From a virus: a DNA stretch of 43,700 bases. A program made the translations under genes and the position numbers. The DNA lies in IMG/VR virus record IMGVR_UViG_3300027747_000922, positions 1-43,700 of that record; one strand, written 5' to 3'. Below, one piece after another: positions 1-8,202 of the stretch; position 1 is the stretch's first letter; every line of letters starts with the position of its first letter. Under the pieces are notes generated by a model, which searched no databases, was not told where the DNA came from, and worked only from the letters and a program-made list of their open reading frames with translations.

Positions 1-479
1 TGAACTTATCAAGAGCACCCAACCTTCAATACTTTTGCCAAACTGTAACATTACCAGGTCTTTCTACATCTGAAATACCTATCAATAATCCATTTGTTGA
101 ATTGTATGCACCAGGTGAAAAAGCAATCTATGATACGTTGAATGTTACTTTTCTAGTTGATCAAGAGATGACTGGCTGGTTAGAGATACACGATTGGCTC
201 CGTGCTATGACATTTCCCACATCATTTGAAGAGTATACTAGATTAGGTCAATTAAATAAATTCACCACTACAGCTGATTCTAAAACACCTCAATATGCCG
301 ATGGTTCGGTAACTATTCTTTCTGCTGCAAACAAACCTTATTTTAAAATTAACTTTATCAATATGTTTCCTATTGCTCTAGGTGGATTCATGATGTCTGC
401 TACTGATACACCAGAGACTATTATTACTTCTGATGCCACATTCAGATTTACCTATTTTAATATTGAAAAATTGATTTAG
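1..479 (+). CDS. T4 gp19-family tail tube protein, 3' part
   Basis: Partial gene cut by the window start; the frame is open from base 3 with no credible internal start, so the true start lies upstream. The 158 visible residues show an LPG turn early, then a Y-(A/x)-P-G-E/L-x-V-T-F beta region and a W-L-x-x-H-D-W helix. That layout is seen in T4 gp19-type tube proteins, which stack as hexamers to form the tail tube. The related baseplate tube initiator gp54 is an alternative. T4 gp19 has 163 residues, so little is missing. Its position just before uvsY places the end of a structural module here. Family call moderate, exact gene uncertain. Confidence 0.6.
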   Translation, partial: NLSRAPNLQYFCQTVTLPGLSTSEIPINNPFVELYAPGEKAIYDTLNVTFLVDQEMTGWLEIHDWLRAMTFPTSFEEYTRLGQLNKFTTTADSKTPQYADGSVTILSAANKPYFKINFINMFPIALGGFMMSATDTPETIITSDATFRFTYFNIEKLI

Positions 480-491
480 ATGTGATATACT
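463..491 (+). promoter_or_regulatory. sigma70-type promoter for uvsY
   Basis: TTGAAA (463-468), a 17-nt spacer and TATACT (486-491) overlap the end of the tail-tube gene. A GAGGAG ribosome site and the uvsY ATG follow at 511. Spacing is identical to the other promoters in the window. Confidence 0.7.
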
Positions 492-510
492 CCTAAAGAG
501 GAGATAAACC

Positions 511-945
511 ATGAGCAAACTTGATGATGTATTGAAGATGTGGACAGACGATTCTAACATAGATCGTACTGAACCAGGTAAAGCACTAATAGATATTCCC
601 AAACTTCACAGTAAGTATCTCAACATTCTATCACAACATAGATTGATGGTGAAAGATGCTGAGTTCAAATATAACCGAATGAAGAAACTCAAATGGGAAT
701 ATTACACAGGTAAATTAGATGATGATGACTTGAAGAAGTATGGTTGGGAACCATTTCCATTCACACTCAAATCCGACATCACTACATACTTGGATGCAGA
801 TGAGGATATTAATAAGTATCTGGCAAATAAAATGCTGAATGAAGAAGTTGTTGAAGTATGTAATGCTATATTAAAAGAACTTAACTCTAGAACGTTTCAA
901 CTTAGATCGTTCATTGATTGGGAAAAATTTATACAAGGTATATAA
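511..945 (+). CDS. uvsY: UvsY recombination mediator
   Basis: 144 residues (T4 UvsY 137). UvsY binds ssDNA and helps load UvsX recombinase onto Gp32-coated DNA during recombination-dependent replication and repair. The protein is all-helical and charged, with the central K-x-x-Y-Y-x-G-K/R helix and loop typical of the family. The identification is supported by uvsW two genes downstream. ATG 511 is preceded by a strong GAGGAG site and its own sigma70-type promoter. Its TAA overlaps the next ATG (TAATG), so translation is probably coupled. Confidence 0.88.
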   Translation: MSKLDDVLKMWTDDSNIDRTEPGKALIDIPKLHSKYLNILSQHRLMVKDAEFKYNRMKKLKWEYYTGKLDDDDLKKYGWEPFPFTLKSDITTYLDADEDINKYLANKMLNEEVVEVCNAILKELNSRTFQLRSFIDWEKFIQGI

Positions 946-1373
946 TGAGAATTGATCCAAGTAAAGACTTAATGCAACATCATAGCAAAAAATATCCAAT
1001 GGAGGTAGGTGCTCCAGTCTTTGCACCTGTTGCCGTCAAAGAAGAAAAAGATAAAAGTTTAAATGTAGCAAAACTACATGCCAAACAAGAGTATGAACGT
1101 ATTATGGAACAAGTTGATGTTCTACGCAAACAAGCAGAATCGTTGATGCGTAGATTAGATGTTACTCATATTGTTCATGAGTCTGATTGTAGTTTTAATC
1201 CAGGATTTAATCAAATATATTTTATTTACTTCAGTACAATACGCAATAAAAATGTAGTGATGTGTATGCATCCAGACCAATGGTGTATAGGTGGTATACC
1301 AGAACATCTAAACTTTATTGTTGCCATTCGTAAGAAAGGTGATAGCACTTGGGAAGAAGTTTTAGATGAATGA
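945..1373 (+). CDS. DUF2452 protein
   Basis: 142 residues from ATG 945, which overlaps the uvsY stop as TAATG; an upstream TTG in frame would add nine residues inside uvsY and is less likely. The middle is a helix rich in Q, V and L (roughly residues 45-70), followed by a beta-rich half with a Y-F-I-Y-F strand and W-C-I-G-G-I-P. This pattern matches the DUF2452 family found in phages, bacteria and eukaryotes. No biochemical role is established. Position between uvsY and uvsW is compatible with a DNA-metabolism accessory role, but that is inference. Confidence 0.65.
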   Translation: MRIDPSKDLMQHHSKKYPMEVGAPVFAPVAVKEEKDKSLNVAKLHAKQEYERIMEQVDVLRKQAESLMRRLDVTHIVHESDCSFNPGFNQIYFIYFSTIRNKNVVMCMHPDQWCIGGIPEHLNFIVAIRKKGDSTWEEVLDE

Positions 1374-2847
1374 TTTAGTTCTCTATAAACAGAATGAAGC
1401 CTTTATTCGTTTTGCATGTGAGAAAAGTCTTGCTCAAGAATTAGCAGACTACTTTACATTCTATGTTCCTGGTTATCAATTTATGCCAGCATACAAAAAC
1501 AGATTGTGGGATGGTAAAATAAGACTTGCAGACCTACGTACAAATACCGTGTATCATGGTCTTGTACCGTATATACAGAAGTTTTGCAAAGAGAGAGACT
1601 ATAAACTAGAGATTGATACTACGGTGAGTATTACTGAGAACTTTTCTGTCACTGAGGCTAAGGAATTTATAGATCAACTTCAATTGGACACCAGCATTAT
1701 AACAGAAGGTGTAAGAGAACATCAAGTAAAAGCATTCATTACTGCCGTAAGAAATAGAAGAATGCTTTTACTATCACCAACAGGTTCAGGTAAGTCTTTA
1801 ATACAATACCTTATATTAAGGTACTTGCAGTCTAAGGAATACAAAAAAGGTTTATTGATTGTTCCTACTACATCATTGGTAGAACAAATGTATTCCGATT
1901 TTAAAACATATGGATACGATTCAGAAAATAATTGTCACCGTCAATACTCAGGTAAAGACAAAGTAACAGATAAGTTTTTAACAATTACCACGTGGCAATC
2001 AATCTATAAGAACCCACCAGAATACTTTGAACAGTTTGATTTTGTTTTAGGTGATGAAGCACATCAGTTTAAAGCGAAGTCATTAACAACTATCATGACT
2101 GGTTTGACTAAGGCAAAATATAGAATTGGTTGTACAGGTACAGTAGACGGTACACAAACACATAAGTTGGTATTAGAAGGTTTGTTTGGTCCATTATATC
2201 AATCTACTACCACTGCCGAACTGATTGAGAATAAACAGTTAGCAGATTTTAAAATCAAATGTTTAGTATTAAAATATCCAGAAGAAGTATGTAAACTATC
2301 ACGTGGTTGGGACTATCAAAGTGAGATAAACTACATAGTTGGTAGTAATGCACGAAATGAATTTATCCGAAACTTGGTACTATCATTAGAAGGTAACTCA
2401 CTTGTATTATTTAATTTGGTAGAAAAACATGGAAAGATATTACACAAACTTATTAAAGAAAAAGCTGGTGATCGCCATGTTTTCTTTGTGTATGGTGGAA
2501 CAGACGTTGAAGTCCGTGAACAAGTTCGTGAGATTACAGAAAAACAAAATGATGCAATCATTGTTGCCTCTTACGGCACTTTTAGTACCGGCATTAATAT
2601 ACGGCATTTGCATAATGTCGTATTTGCTTCTCCAAGCAAATCAAGAGTAAGAAATTTACAGTCAATAGGTCGTGGTCTTAGAATAGGTAAGAATAAAACT
2701 GAAGCAGTTCTGTATGATATAGCAGACGATTTTCGTATAGGCAAACATGTTAATTTTACCTTGCTTCATCTACAGGAACGTGTTAAGATATACGATGAAG
2801 AAAAGTTCAAATATAAGTTTTACACTATAGAGGTCAAGAATGCATAA
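1366..2847 (+). CDS. uvsW: UvsW DNA/RNA helicase
   Basis: 493 residues, close to T4 UvsW (about 500). It is an SF2 helicase that unwinds R-loops, regresses forks and branch-migrates, switching T4 from origin to recombination-dependent replication. Visible: an N-terminal DNA-binding region with N-R-L-W-D-G-K near 45-51, REHQ (117-120), Walker A PTGSGKS (138-144), DEAH (230-233) and motif VI Q-S-I-G-R-G-L-R in the second RecA fold. The start overlaps the DUF2452 end by 8 nt and the end overlaps the next ATG. Confidence 0.92.
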   Translation: MNDLVLYKQNEAFIRFACEKSLAQELADYFTFYVPGYQFMPAYKNRLWDGKIRLADLRTNTVYHGLVPYIQKFCKERDYKLEIDTTVSITENFSVTEAKEFIDQLQLDTSIITEGVREHQVKAFITAVRNRRMLLLSPTGSGKSLIQYLILRYLQSKEYKKGLLIVPTTSLVEQMYSDFKTYGYDSENNCHRQYSGKDKVTDKFLTITTWQSIYKNPPEYFEQFDFVLGDEAHQFKAKSLTTIMTGLTKAKYRIGCTGTVDGTQTHKLVLEGLFGPLYQSTTTAELIENKQLADFKIKCLVLKYPEEVCKLSRGWDYQSEINYIVGSNARNEFIRNLVLSLEGNSLVLFNLVEKHGKILHKLIKEKAGDRHVFFVYGGTDVEVREQVREITEKQNDAIIVASYGTFSTGINIRHLHNVVFASPSKSRVRNLQSIGRGLRIGKNKTEAVLYDIADDFRIGKHVNFTLLHLQERVKIYDEEKFKYKFYTIEVKNA

Positions 2848-3259
2848 CGTAAAAATTATAAGAATGCAAACTGGCGAAGATATTATGGCATCTATGATAG
2901 GTGAAGAACAAGAAGAAACAGTTCTTCTGGAAGACCCAATGAGATTGATCTATCGCCGTATGCCTACAGGGCAAACTGTAATGATGATGATGCCGTGGTT
3001 ACCAGTAGAATTAATTAAAGATAATAATGCTTTAATATATAATTCGGACATCATTACTATTATTGATCCAAAAGAATCTATGATAGAATATTATGAAAAT
3101 CTTGTAATCAAAACCATGCTTGAGATGGAAAAGTCTGAAGATATGATTGCAGGACTTTTGAAAGATCAATCAGGTGAAGGTGAAGGTGATGTTGAAGAAT
3201 ATAGTATGGAAGATTTAATTCAATTTGTAGAAGAAGTGAAGAACAGGACACTACACTAA
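2840..3259 (+). CDS. Sm-like small phage protein
   Basis: 139 residues. The first ~75 have the layout of a small Sm/LSM-like barrel: V-K-I-I-R-M-Q-T-G-E-D-I at the start, then L-E-D-P and a long strand. An acidic helical tail (roughly 90-139) follows. A shorter protein at 25540 begins in the same way (I-K-L-I-T-F-x-T-x-Q-x-I, then N-P-V), so I read them as paralogues. Proteins of this type recur in aquatic T4-like phages without assigned function. An RNA-binding role would be a guess from the fold. The ATG overlaps uvsW by 8 nt. Confidence 0.5.
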   Translation: MHNVKIIRMQTGEDIMASMIGEEQEETVLLEDPMRLIYRRMPTGQTVMMMMPWLPVELIKDNNALIYNSDIITIIDPKESMIEYYENLVIKTMLEMEKSEDMIAGLLKDQSGEGEGDVEEYSMEDLIQFVEEVKNRTLH

Positions 3260-3277
3260 TTTGAGGACTATTTTGTC

Positions 3278-4069
3278 ATGAATTTATTTTTGTATCAAGC
3301 ATATTATGATGTTGAACAGATGAAACATTTGGATCCAATTTGTGTTCCATATGATAATCTTGCAAATCTTAATCCAACACTTCGTGAGTATCCTTTTATA
3401 AAAAATTTGTACGAGAAACATTCCAAAAATCAAGACGATTATTGGGGTTTGTTGTCGTGGAGATGGTACGATAAAACTAAACTTGAAATGAAAGAGTTTA
3501 GAGATTGGATATTAGACAATCCTGGTTATGATGTATATCACCTTGACCCATTTTTAGATGTGTCTGCCACTCACTTAAATTTATGGACTCAAGGTGACAT
3601 ATGGGTTCCTGGTATGATTGATTTCTGTGATAGATTATTTCCAAGACTAGGCATAGATGCTAATGTAAGAAATTTTGTTTATCACCCACAAGATTTTGCT
3701 ACATGCAATTATCATGTAGGTAATAATAAATTTTGGAAGAGTTTTATTGCGTTTGTCGATGAATGTTTAAACATCATTGAAACGGATACCGAAATGAAGT
3801 ATTATATGTATGATAAAAAAATACCTTATAACGGCGCAATGTTACCTGGTTTTATCTTTGTTATAGAAAGATTGTTTTCTATACACACAATGTTTAATCG
3901 AAACATAAAAATTAAGAAGTACCCAATTGAATCTCCTAACTATGAGCGATTATTTGGTAGTTCCCATAAATTTTATGTTGACTTATATAATCAAAAAATG
4001 ATAGAATATGAAAAGCATTTAAAAATTGAAATTGGAGATAGTGATGTTAAGAGATTTAAATTGGGATGA
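3278..4069 (+). CDS. Hypothetical, glycan-cluster type protein
   Basis: 263 residues, no signal peptide or membrane segment. Features: an aromatic Y-W-G-L-L-S-W-R-W block near 55-63, Y-D-V-Y-H-L-D-P-F near 89-97, and many Trp/Tyr/His residues. This resembles uncharacterised proteins found next to glycosyltransferases in surface-polysaccharide clusters, and its neighbours (2OG oxygenase, RmlB-like dehydratase, C-methyltransferase) agree. No catalytic motif I would stake a function on. Start ATG 3278 follows GAGGAC. Visibly more AT-rich than uvsW. Confidence 0.45.
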   Translation: MNLFLYQAYYDVEQMKHLDPICVPYDNLANLNPTLREYPFIKNLYEKHSKNQDDYWGLLSWRWYDKTKLEMKEFRDWILDNPGYDVYHLDPFLDVSATHLNLWTQGDIWVPGMIDFCDRLFPRLGIDANVRNFVYHPQDFATCNYHVGNNKFWKSFIAFVDECLNIIETDTEMKYYMYDKKIPYNGAMLPGFIFVIERLFSIHTMFNRNIKIKKYPIESPNYERLFGSSHKFYVDLYNQKMIEYEKHLKIEIGDSDVKRFKLG

Positions 4070-4835
4070 GATTGTAGATAGATTTACATCGTCCGAGCCA
4101 TTCAATCATGTTGTAATCGACAACTTCTTTATTCCAGAAGTAGCCGATAAAATTTCTGAAGAGTTTCCAGATTTTAATGATGGTGAATTGAATGATCATA
4201 ATAGTCCATTAGAAATTAAAAAAACTATGAATCGTTGGGATAAATTTCCAGCGACAACCTATCGAGCATTTTCTCTTTTTGGTAGAGAAAGTTTCTTACA
4301 GAACATGAGATATTTGGTGAACAGAGAAGATTTAGTTTTTGATTCTGGCCTTAATGGTGGCGGATGGCACATGCATGGGCGTGGTGGTAACAATAACATC
4401 CACCTTGACTATAATGTGCATCCTAAATTAAATCTACAAAGAAAACTTAATATAATTGTTTACATGACTCAAGATTGGCAGCCATCATGGAATGGTGGTC
4501 TTGAATTCTGGTCACATGATGATAAGACAAAACAACCCAAAGAACTTGTAAAAGTTATTGAAAATAAATTTAATCGTGCTATAATATTTGATACTACTCA
4601 GAATTCTTGGCATGGCCTTCCGAATACTATACTTTGCCCAGAAGGTATCTATCGCAAATCTATCGCTGCTTATTTTCTTTGTGCTGCTCCTGCAATAACA
4701 GAAGATCGTGGTCGTGCGTTATTTGCTCCAAGAGAAGAACAAAAAAATGATAAGTTGATTACGGAACTTATTCAAAAACGAGCATCGGTAACACAGTCTG
4801 CTTCCGTATATAATACAAAATATTCTCAAAAATAA
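4044..4835 (+). CDS. 2OG-Fe(II) oxygenase (prolyl-hydroxylase-like)
   Basis: 263 residues. I choose ATG 4044, with GGAG seven bases upstream, rather than an in-frame TTG six codons earlier. Iron ligands: H120 and D122 in the I-H-L-D-Y strand and H190 in S-W-H-G-L; R204 in Y-R-K-S sits where the 2-oxoglutarate carboxylate is bound. G-G-L-E-F-W after the proximal His fits prolyl-4-hydroxylase-type dioxygenases. Substrate unknown. The next genes make a modified deoxysugar, so a sugar or protein target is possible. Overlaps the previous gene by 26 nt. Confidence 0.8.
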   Translation: MLRDLNWDEIVDRFTSSEPFNHVVIDNFFIPEVADKISEEFPDFNDGELNDHNSPLEIKKTMNRWDKFPATTYRAFSLFGRESFLQNMRYLVNREDLVFDSGLNGGGWHMHGRGGNNNIHLDYNVHPKLNLQRKLNIIVYMTQDWQPSWNGGLEFWSHDDKTKQPKELVKVIENKFNRAIIFDTTQNSWHGLPNTILCPEGIYRKSIAAYFLCAAPAITEDRGRALFAPREEQKNDKLITELIQKRASVTQSASVYNTKYSQK

Positions 4836-4849
4836 TTGAAAGGTATATA

Positions 4850-5899
4850 ATGTCTAAACGTGTTCTTATTACAGGTGGTGCTGGTTTTATCGGACATCAC
4901 ATTATTGATTTGTTTTTGAAAAAAACAGACTGGACAATTGTGTCGTTGGATAGGTTAGATTATTCTGGTAATCTAAATCGTTTAAATGATGTTGTGGGTA
5001 AATACCCACCAGAAGTTCGTAAAAGAGTTAAAATTGTATGGCACGATTTGAAATCTGAAATACAAGACTTAACACAAAATCTTATTGGTGATGTAGATAT
5101 TATTTTACATCTTGCCGCATCTTCACATGTTGATCGTTCTATTACATATCCTATGGAATTCTTAATGGATAACACTGTGGGTACAGTGAACGTTCTTAAC
5201 TTTGCCCGTAAATTAAAAAATCTTGAACGTCTAATTTATTTCTCAACAGATGAGATTTTTGGTATTGCTCCAAATGATGTGGCGTATTCAGAACGTGATC
5301 GTTATAATTCAACAAACCCATACTCTGCATCTAAAGCAGCGGCTGAAGAATTCTGTGTAGCATATGAAAATACTTATAAACTTCCTATTTTCATTACACA
5401 TACAATGAACGTATTTGGTGAGCGTCAACACCCAGAAAAGTTTATTCCAATGAGCATTCGTAAAGTTCGTGATGGTCAAACTATTTACATTCATTCAGAC
5501 CCATCAAAGACTGTTCCTGGTTCACGGTTTTACATTCATGCTAAAGACGTTGCAGAAGCAATGTATTTCTTATTACATCTAAATGAAGATCAGAAAAAAA
5601 TAATTTATACACCAGACTATGGTGGTGCTAAGTGTCCCAAGTTCAATGTTGTTGGTAAAGAAGAAACTGATAATCTTAGACTTGTTACAGCAATTGCGAC
5701 GGCGCAGAATAAAGAATTGAAATATGAAATGGTAGACTTCCATACATCACGTCCTGGACACGACCTTCGTTATGCTTTATCTGGAGACTTCATGCGTCAG
5801 TTGGGATGGGAACCGAAATATTCATTCGATGACCGTATTAAAGAAGTTGTTGAGTGGTCAATCGCTAATCCAGAATGGATTGAACTGAGTGGAGAATAA
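4850..5899 (+). CDS. NDP-sugar 4,6-dehydratase (RmlB-like)
   Basis: 349 residues, the normal size for dTDP-glucose 4,6-dehydratase. SDR-extended fold: G9-x-x-G12-x-x-G15 for NAD, S-H-V-D-R-S (92-97), T133-D134-E135 (the dehydratase catalytic Asp-Glu pair), and Y158-x-x-x-K162. The TDE triad separates dehydratases from simple 4-epimerases. The product would be an NDP-4-keto-6-deoxyhexose, the natural substrate of the C-methyltransferase one base downstream. The ribosome site ATTGAAAGGTATATAATG is shared exactly with the gene at 23969. The exact nucleotide (dTDP, CDP, GDP) cannot be read. Confidence 0.85.
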   Translation: MSKRVLITGGAGFIGHHIIDLFLKKTDWTIVSLDRLDYSGNLNRLNDVVGKYPPEVRKRVKIVWHDLKSEIQDLTQNLIGDVDIILHLAASSHVDRSITYPMEFLMDNTVGTVNVLNFARKLKNLERLIYFSTDEIFGIAPNDVAYSERDRYNSTNPYSASKAAAEEFCVAYENTYKLPIFITHTMNVFGERQHPEKFIPMSIRKVRDGQTIYIHSDPSKTVPGSRFYIHAKDVAEAMYFLLHLNEDQKKIIYTPDYGGAKCPKFNVVGKEETDNLRLVTAIATAQNKELKYEMVDFHTSRPGHDLRYALSGDFMRQLGWEPKYSFDDRIKEVVEWSIANPEWIELSGE

Positions 5900-5900
5900 T

Positions 5901-7109
5901 ATGAATGACCAAATGAAACCTGTCAATCAGTGTATAGCCTGTGGTTCGAGTAATTTAAAATTCACTCTTAACTTGGGTGAACAACCATTAGCAAATTCTT
6001 TTAAGCCGACTAATGAAGTGCAGGATGAATATCCTTTGGCAATTAATCGATGTGAGGATTGCGACCATTTACAATTAACTCATATAGTTAATCCAGAACT
6101 CATCTATAAGAATTATGCTTACGTGAGTGGTACAACTAAAACTTATGTAGAATATATGTCATGGTTTGCTGATTGGACCAGAGAATATACAAATTGTTGG
6201 CAAGGAGATGTTCTTGATATTGGCTGTAATGATGGAACACAGTTGGATGCATTTGCAAACTTGGGGTTGAATACATTTGGTGTTGATCCTGCCGAGAATC
6301 TATTTGAAACAAGTTCTAAAAAAGGCCATAATGTTGTTTGTGGATTTTGGGATGAGAAAAGTGTTACAGAATTGAAAGACACTAAATTTGATATTGTAGT
6401 CTCACAAAACGCATTTGCACATATTCCCGATCCACATAAATATTTACAACTCCTTCATCCTCTAATGAAAGAAGGAGGATTATTCTTTATTCAAACCAGT
6501 CAAGCGGATATGGTATTGAACGGTGAGTTTGATACCATATATCATGAACACATTAGTTTTTATAATATTCAATCAATGAAAAGATTGGCTGAACGTTCTG
6601 GTTGGAACTTAGTGGATGTTATCAAAACACCTATTCATGGTACCAGTTATGTATTCGTGTTGAGTCCATATCGCAAACGTCCAGAAAACATTGTTAATCT
6701 AGTTGCAATGGAATCAAAACTACAGAGTTCGGCAACATATGATAAGTGGGCTGATGGTGTAACAAAAATTAAAGATGAATTTATAACTGTATGTGATGAA
6801 TTTAAATCAAAAGGTTATAAACTAGTTGGCTATGGTGCTGCCGCTAAAGGTATGACTTTATTGAACTATGTGAAAGTAGAATTGGATTTTATTATTGACG
6901 ATAATCCACTGAAACAAAATCAATATACGCCTGGTTTAAATATTCCAATTACTCCTATTTCTAAACTTGATGAAATACAAGAACCAATTTGTTTTGTTCC
7001 ATTGGCTTGGAATTTCTTCAATGAGATTGTAAAAAGAATTAAAGACCGTAGAGTTGATAGTCGAGATAGGTACATTACATATTTTCCAAAAGTTGAGGCT
7101 AAAGAATAA
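5901..7109 (+). CDS. NDP-hexose C-methyltransferase
   Basis: 402 residues from ATG 5901 (GGAG six bases before), chosen over a GTG four codons upstream. Three parts: an N-terminal zinc module C11-x2-C14 ... C51-x2-C54, a class I SAM fold with V-L-D-I-G-C-N-D-G (104-112), and a C-terminal nucleotide-sugar region with G-Y-G-A-A-A-K-G. This is the Methyltransf_13/11/14 order of enzymes that C-methylate 4-keto-6-deoxysugars. With the preceding dehydratase it forms a two-step branched-sugar module. The final acceptor is not visible. Confidence 0.85.
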   Translation: MNDQMKPVNQCIACGSSNLKFTLNLGEQPLANSFKPTNEVQDEYPLAINRCEDCDHLQLTHIVNPELIYKNYAYVSGTTKTYVEYMSWFADWTREYTNCWQGDVLDIGCNDGTQLDAFANLGLNTFGVDPAENLFETSSKKGHNVVCGFWDEKSVTELKDTKFDIVVSQNAFAHIPDPHKYLQLLHPLMKEGGLFFIQTSQADMVLNGEFDTIYHEHISFYNIQSMKRLAERSGWNLVDVIKTPIHGTSYVFVLSPYRKRPENIVNLVAMESKLQSSATYDKWADGVTKIKDEFITVCDEFKSKGYKLVGYGAAAKGMTLLNYVKVELDFIIDDNPLKQNQYTPGLNIPITPISKLDEIQEPICFVPLAWNFFNEIVKRIKDRRVDSRDRYITYFPKVEAKE

Positions 7110-7110
7110 A

Positions 7111-7650
7111 ATGGCAACCAATAACCACTACGTTAATAATGCCGATTTTCTTGCTGCGTTAATTAAATATAAAAGTGATTGTGTAGAAGCAGAGAAGAAT
7201 GATAAACCTGAACCAAAAGTACCAAATTATATTGGTGAATGTTTTCTAAAAATTGCTGAACATCTATCCCGCAAACCAAACTTTATCTCATATACTTATC
7301 GTGATGAGATGATTTCTGATGGTGTAGAGAATTGCATCATGTATTTTCGTAATTTTGATCCAGACAAATCAAAGAACCCATTTGCATACTTTACTCAGAT
7401 AATTTACTACGCTTTCCTTCGTAGAATTATGAAAGAAAAGAAACAATTATATGTAAAGTATAAAGCTACTCAACAGTTTGGGTTACTTGATGAAGGTGAG
7501 ATGTTTGAAGATGAAAATGGTAACATGAAACAGTTTGAACTGTATGACAATATTTCCGAATTCATCTTTAATTTTGAAGAGAATAAGAAAAAGAAAAAGG
7601 CAAAGAAGTCGGAAGGGCTTGAATCTTTCTTACAAGATGATGTAGAATAG
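7111..7650 (+). CDS. gp55: Late sigma factor gp55
   Basis: 179 residues (T4 gp55 185). It directs host RNA polymerase to TATAAATA late promoters with gp33 and the gp45 clamp. Y-R-D-E-M-I-S-D-G-V-E-N and F-D-P-x-K-S-x-N-P-F-A-Y-F-x-Q-I are the sigma region 2 equivalent. The C-terminus is lysine-rich then L-E-S-F-L, a short hydrophobic/acidic tail like the clamp-binding end of gp55. ATG 7111 is chosen; the longer frame extends into the methyltransferase. A TATAAATA core at 35285 gives it a plausible target. Confidence 0.9.
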   Translation: MATNNHYVNNADFLAALIKYKSDCVEAEKNDKPEPKVPNYIGECFLKIAEHLSRKPNFISYTYRDEMISDGVENCIMYFRNFDPDKSKNPFAYFTQIIYYAFLRRIMKEKKQLYVKYKATQQFGLLDEGEMFEDENGNMKQFELYDNISEFIFNFEENKKKKKAKKSEGLESFLQDDVE

Positions 7651-7673
7651 TAATTTTTGAGATTAATATTATT

Positions 7674-8201
7674 ATGAAATTAGAATTTTGTGCAGTTTGT
7701 GGAATTACTACAGACCTTCAACAGCATCATATTGAACCTGTAATACTTACAGGTATTAGTAGGAAAAAAATAAAGAGGTATGATGGTAATAAGCCATTAA
7801 AAGAATGTGACTCGATGGAAGTTTTTGCTTTTCTATTCGATCAAGGAATAATTTCTGATGATGGTGAATTAACCGTCTGCTCTTTTCACCATAATATACT
7901 TCATGGTATTGTCAAGTTTCAAAAAGCAAAATTAGGAACTTTAATTAAAGAAGGCCAATTACGAGCAAAGGAGAATGGTGTTACGATAGGACGACCTACT
8001 AAACTTAATTTTGATATTTATGAGAGAATTGAAACTATGAGAGATGACGGTATGGGTATCAAAGCCATTGCAAGAAAATTACGAATTGGTGTTGGAACTG
8101 TTTATTCTGCAATTGATAAAATAGAAAAAGGTATTATTCAAGATTTACAAAGAAAAAAATTAATAGAAGAAAACCCAGCAACATTTGTTGATTTAATTTA
8201 A
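7674..8201 (+). CDS. HNH-type zinc domain fused to resolvase-like HTH
   Basis: 175 residues. The N-terminal half has C6-x2-C9, H18-H19, C69 and H72-H73/H77, an HNH-like zinc/nuclease pattern. Residues ~85-150 contain A-K-E-N-G-V-T-I-G-R-P-T-K followed by a helix-turn-helix with G-I-K-A-I-A-R-K-L and T-V-Y-S-A-I. That is how serine resolvases end (GRP linker plus HTH_7). I infer a homing-type endonuclease with a DNA-binding tail. It sits between gp55 and gp47 and is very AT-rich (11 of 60 G/C in 8101-8160, versus 26 of 60 in gp47 at 8341-8400), which suggests insertion. Confidence 0.6.
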   Translation: MKLEFCAVCGITTDLQQHHIEPVILTGISRKKIKRYDGNKPLKECDSMEVFAFLFDQGIISDDGELTVCSFHHNILHGIVKFQKAKLGTLIKEGQLRAKENGVTIGRPTKLNFDIYERIETMRDDGMGIKAIARKLRIGVGTVYSAIDKIEKGIIQDLQRKKLIEENPATFVDLI

Positions 8202-8202
8202 T

